A stretch of DNA of 27,292 bases from assembly GCA_041844915.1 (NCBI GenBank), contig JBGZBY010000068.1, forward strand, positions 1-27,292, written 5' to 3'. Below, piece by piece: positions 25,224 through 27,292 of this stretch. The notes under the pieces are model-generated. The model ran no database searches. It was not told where the DNA came from and worked only from the letters and a program-made list of their open reading frames with translations. The stretch's first letter is position 1. The number at the start of each line of letters is the position of its first letter. The position numbers and the translations under genes were made by a program. The stretch comes from W11650 sp041844915. GTDB lineage: Bacteria; Bacillota; Clostridia; Lachnospirales; Vallitaleaceae.

Positions 25224-25780
25224 TTAATTATCCAAGCAAAAGTATAGGCATAACTTGTGAGATGCTTGTGCTGAAAAGGGTGGCATTTTTAAAGATTTGC
25301 AATTGTTAAAAGCCCCAACTCCAATTTTTGTTACAGTATCTGGAAGTATTATCTTCTCTAATGCTTCACATTTCCAAAAAGCTTGAGTTTCTATCGAAAC
25401 AAGATTTTTTGATAAGGTAATCTCTTTTGATAGTCTGCCGAGTTTGCCTATACGAAAATGAACTTTCGATATAGGCAAACATTAGCAGACTATCTTGATG
25501 GTCTGCTGTATTTGCCTATATCAAGAACTCGCTTTCGTATAGGCAACATAAGCAAATCATCTTGATAGTTAGCTGCATTTGCCTATATGAAAATAAATTT
25601 TCGATATAGGCAAACATTAGCAGACTATTTTGCTGAAACACATTTATTTCCATTCTTGTTACACTATTTGGAAGTATTATCTTCTCTTAAGGATTTCCTT
25701 TTAGAAAAAGCGCAATTCCTATCGAAACAAGATTTTTAGATAATACTATTTCTTCTGACGGCTTTTTATGTTTTGGGCAA
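25224..25780 (-). pseudogene. Decayed LRR_5 (BspA-type leucine-rich repeat) gene, split by a palindromic array
   Basis: Two fragments on the - strand encode the same ~40-residue repeat. Fragment B (about 25437-25240) reads L-S-K-N-L-V-S-I then A-F-W-K-C-E-A-L-E-K-I-I-L-P-D-T-V-T-K-I then G-A-F-N-N-C-K-S-L. Fragment A (about 25775-25630) reads L-S-K-N-L-V-S-I, a drifted middle, E-K-I-I-L-P-N-S-V-T-R-M. The I-x-x-x-A-F-x-x-C-x-x-L-x-x-I-x-L-P pattern is the LRR_5 unit of BspA-like surface proteins. In A a TAA replaces the TTA of B just before E-K-I-I-L-P, the two fragments are in different frames, and ~200 bp of palindromic units lie between. Fragment A starts within ~20 bp of the antiporter stop. 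Confidence 0.75.
25427..25629 (-). repeat. Right palindromic array: three 65-66 bp hairpin units (R1, R2, R3)
   Basis: R1 is 25429-25494, R2 is 25497-25561 and R3 is 25564-25629, each separated by TT. R1 is the exact reverse complement of L1. R2 matches the reverse complement of L2 at 62 of 65 bases. R3 has the same TTTGCCTATAT/ATATAGGCAAA arms with a more diverged loop, and its left end (GATAGTTAGCTG) equals the end of L2. Unit order is not a simple mirror of the left array: left inverted gives L2'-L1', right gives R1(L1')-R2(L2')-R3. Confidence 0.92.
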
Positions 25781-25789
25781 AGCCTGATT

Positions 25790-27229
25790 TTACACTATAA
25801 ATCCGGCGATTAGGAACAGTACAGCGGAAATCAGAGCAAAGCCGATGGAATAGGGTGCGCAGGTTGCGGCGTGATGGTCTGTTTTTATGCCGAAAACCGA
25901 AGATGTCAGCATCGTATAATCACAGATATAGCACATGTTGCAGCCGAAGCAGCCGGCAGAGATGATAGCCGCTCCAGTCAGATACGGATTAGCGCCAATA
26001 GAAACGGCAACCGGAAGCAGCATTGGAAATGCAATCAGCAGCAATCCCCAGTTTAAGGACATGATCCATTCGGACAGGCAAAATACGCTGAATACGATAA
26101 ACGGCAGCAGGCGCGGACTGACAAATTGGCTGGTTAATCCCGCCAGATAATTTACATAGCCCATATCGGACAGAACGGCGTTTAGCATATAGGACAGGCA
26201 GAAAAGCAGGATCAGACTCATAAAGTCGGCAAAGCCCTCTACCAGACATTGCTCCACGTCCTCGGCACCGATGATGCCCCGAAGGAGATAATAGATAACC
26301 GTAAGGGGAAGCACGACCATCATAGCCGGCACGATATCAAAGTGAAAGAAAAAGGAAGCTGCCATCATTCCAGCCAGCGGAAGGAAAAAGTCAAAAAGAG
26401 TGCCCTTTGTCTTTTGCTCCTCTTCTGCGGTTTCAAGCGGCGTATACTGACTTTTGTCGGGATGCTTTATGCGGCCAAGCTTGGGGAGCTTGCCCAGCGA
26501 AAAGAGAAGGGTGCCGATGACCGCGACGATAGGATAGAATTGAAAAGGAATCGAGCGGAAAAATGCGGTCATGCCCGTTCCGTCTGCATCCATACCACCT
26601 GCCACATATAGGCCGCCAAGAAACGCTGCCCATGAGGTGATCGGGAAAAGAACGCGCAAAGGCTCTGCTAGGGTATGCAGAATAAATGCCCCTTCTTCAC
26701 GGGGGGCATCCATCTCATCGTACATCGGCCCCATGATACTGCCTCCGACCGCGATCGTCATATAATCGTCAAAGAACAAGGGAAATTGCATCAGCCAAGA
26801 GGCGAGGTTTAAGTCCTTCGGCTTCTTGACGATTTTCCGGATAGACTTGGAAAAAGCATACATGGCTCCCGTCTTTCCCAAAAGCTTATTAAACACGTTG
26901 ATAAAGCAGCACATCAGCACAATCCAAGCAAAATCCGAATTTGCCATAGTAGCATAGAGCTGGTCAATAAAGCCTTGAATAAAGCCCTTTCCATGCAATA
27001 GCGCAATGCCGAATGCCGTTGCGAAAACAAGAGTTTCCAGAATTCGCCGGCTGATCAGAGTGTAATAGAGAATGAATAAAATAACCAGAGTTCCGACGCC
27101 GGCGTTGAGCTTTCCGGCGCCGGTCGTGCAAAGCGCAGTAATCAGCAGTACGGCAAAGGCTACGCCAAATGTCATGAGTTTGTGCAGCGTCGTTTTTGTG
27201 TCCAGCATTCGTTGTAAAAAAACCTTCAT
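25790..27229 (-). CDS. NhaC-family Na+/H+ antiporter-like membrane protein
   Basis: The 479-residue protein is almost wholly hydrophobic, with roughly a dozen membrane segments. It fits the NhaC-type antiporter superfamily, which exchanges Na+ for H+ or, in relatives, amino acids. A conserved-looking re-entrant segment L-M-Q-F-P-L-F-F-D-D-Y-M-T-I lies near residue 155. The late block (residues ~425-465) reads G-C-F-G-C-N-M-C-Y-I-C-D-Y-T-M-L-T-S-S, later D-H-H then P-Y-S. It occupies the place of the family G-x-N-x-S-P-x-S-D-T-T and D-H-x-x-H-x-x-T-Q-x-P-Y pattern (from memory). Cys427, 430, 433 and 436 form a regular CxxCxxCxxC. AGGAGGG 7 nt before the ATG at 27229 gives a strong start. Substrate is uncertain. 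Confidence 0.85.
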   Translation of the reverse strand: MKVFLQRMLDTKTTLHKLMTFGVAFAVLLITALCTTGAGKLNAGVGTLVILFILYYTLISRRILETLVFATAFGIALLHGKGFIQGFIDQLYATMANSDFAWIVLMCCFINVFNKLLGKTGAMYAFSKSIRKIVKKPKDLNLASWLMQFPLFFDDYMTIAVGGSIMGPMYDEMDAPREEGAFILHTLAEPLRVLFPITSWAAFLGGLYVAGGMDADGTGMTAFFRSIPFQFYPIVAVIGTLLFSLGKLPKLGRIKHPDKSQYTPLETAEEEQKTKGTLFDFFLPLAGMMAASFFFHFDIVPAMMVVLPLTVIYYLLRGIIGAEDVEQCLVEGFADFMSLILLFCLSYMLNAVLSDMGYVNYLAGLTSQFVSPRLLPFIVFSVFCLSEWIMSLNWGLLLIAFPMLLPVAVSIGANPYLTGAAIISAGCFGCNMCYICDYTMLTSSVFGIKTDHHAATCAPYSIGFALISAVLFLIAGFIV

Positions 27230-27292
27230 TAATTTACCCTCCTATCTCGGTTATTAAAGTGCGTTATCCGCATAAGAACCAGACCGTTGGAA

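Noticed and set aside
22930..25629. Palindromic units as integron attC sites or a CRISPR array
   Set aside because: The unit ends do not give the RYYYAAC/GTTRRRY pair, and no integrase is present. Spacers are 2 bp, so this is not CRISPR.

Overview
The window looks like a chromosomal segment from a low-to-mid GC Firmicute of the class Clostridia, plausibly Lachnospirales-like. The reasons are strong AGGAGG-type ribosome binding sites, a DapG-type aspartokinase, a SpoIIIE/FtsK translocase near rimO-pgsA, type III glutamine synthetase, formate-tetrahydrofolate ligase plus FolD, and an LRR_5 (BspA-type) remnant. No rRNA, tRNA or CRISPR array was seen. The genus cannot be fixed from sequence reading alone.

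Layout. Positions 1-99 hold the C-terminal tail of a probable transposase. From 513 to 20842 every gene is on the + strand: aspartate kinase, undecaprenyl-diphosphatase (uppP), ftsK/spoIIIE, fhs, a GNAT acetyltransferase, folD, rimO, pgsA, a class A penicillin-binding protein, glutamine synthetase III (glnN), a degenerate PfkB/FruK-like protein, a YigZ/IMPACT protein and a solute-binding lipoprotein. A strong intrinsic terminator at 20901-20958 closes this block. Then comes lysA on the - strand with a clear promoter, an AT-rich accessory segment (about 22.9-25.8 kb), and a NhaC-family antiporter on the - strand.

Functional themes. Aspartokinase and LysA are entry and exit steps of the DAP/lysine pathway. 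With UppP and the class A PBP they feed peptidoglycan synthesis. Fhs and FolD form the folate one-carbon branch that makes 10-formyl-, methenyl- and methylene-THF. PgsA makes phosphatidylglycerol phosphate, RimO modifies ribosomal protein S12, and GlnN assimilates ammonium.

The unusual material is mostly between genes. (1) The accessory segment holds a secreted protein of unknown function, with a copper-amine-oxidase-like N-terminal region, behind a near-consensus promoter. It is flanked by arrays of 65-66 bp palindromic units separated by exactly 2 bp. One unit on each side forms a perfect 70-bp inverted repeat, and the right array interrupts a decayed LRR_5 gene. (2) The last ~100 bp of fhs are duplicated just behind the gene. 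(3) A GATATC-rich repeat block with strict triplet register lies before folD. (4) A ~160-bp tandem repeat leads into, and appears to supply the ribosome binding site of, the solute-binding lipoprotein gene. (5) A FruK-like protein has lost both kinase signature motifs. (6) The antiporter carries a CxxCxxCxxC run where its family normally has a Ser/Pro/Asp motif.
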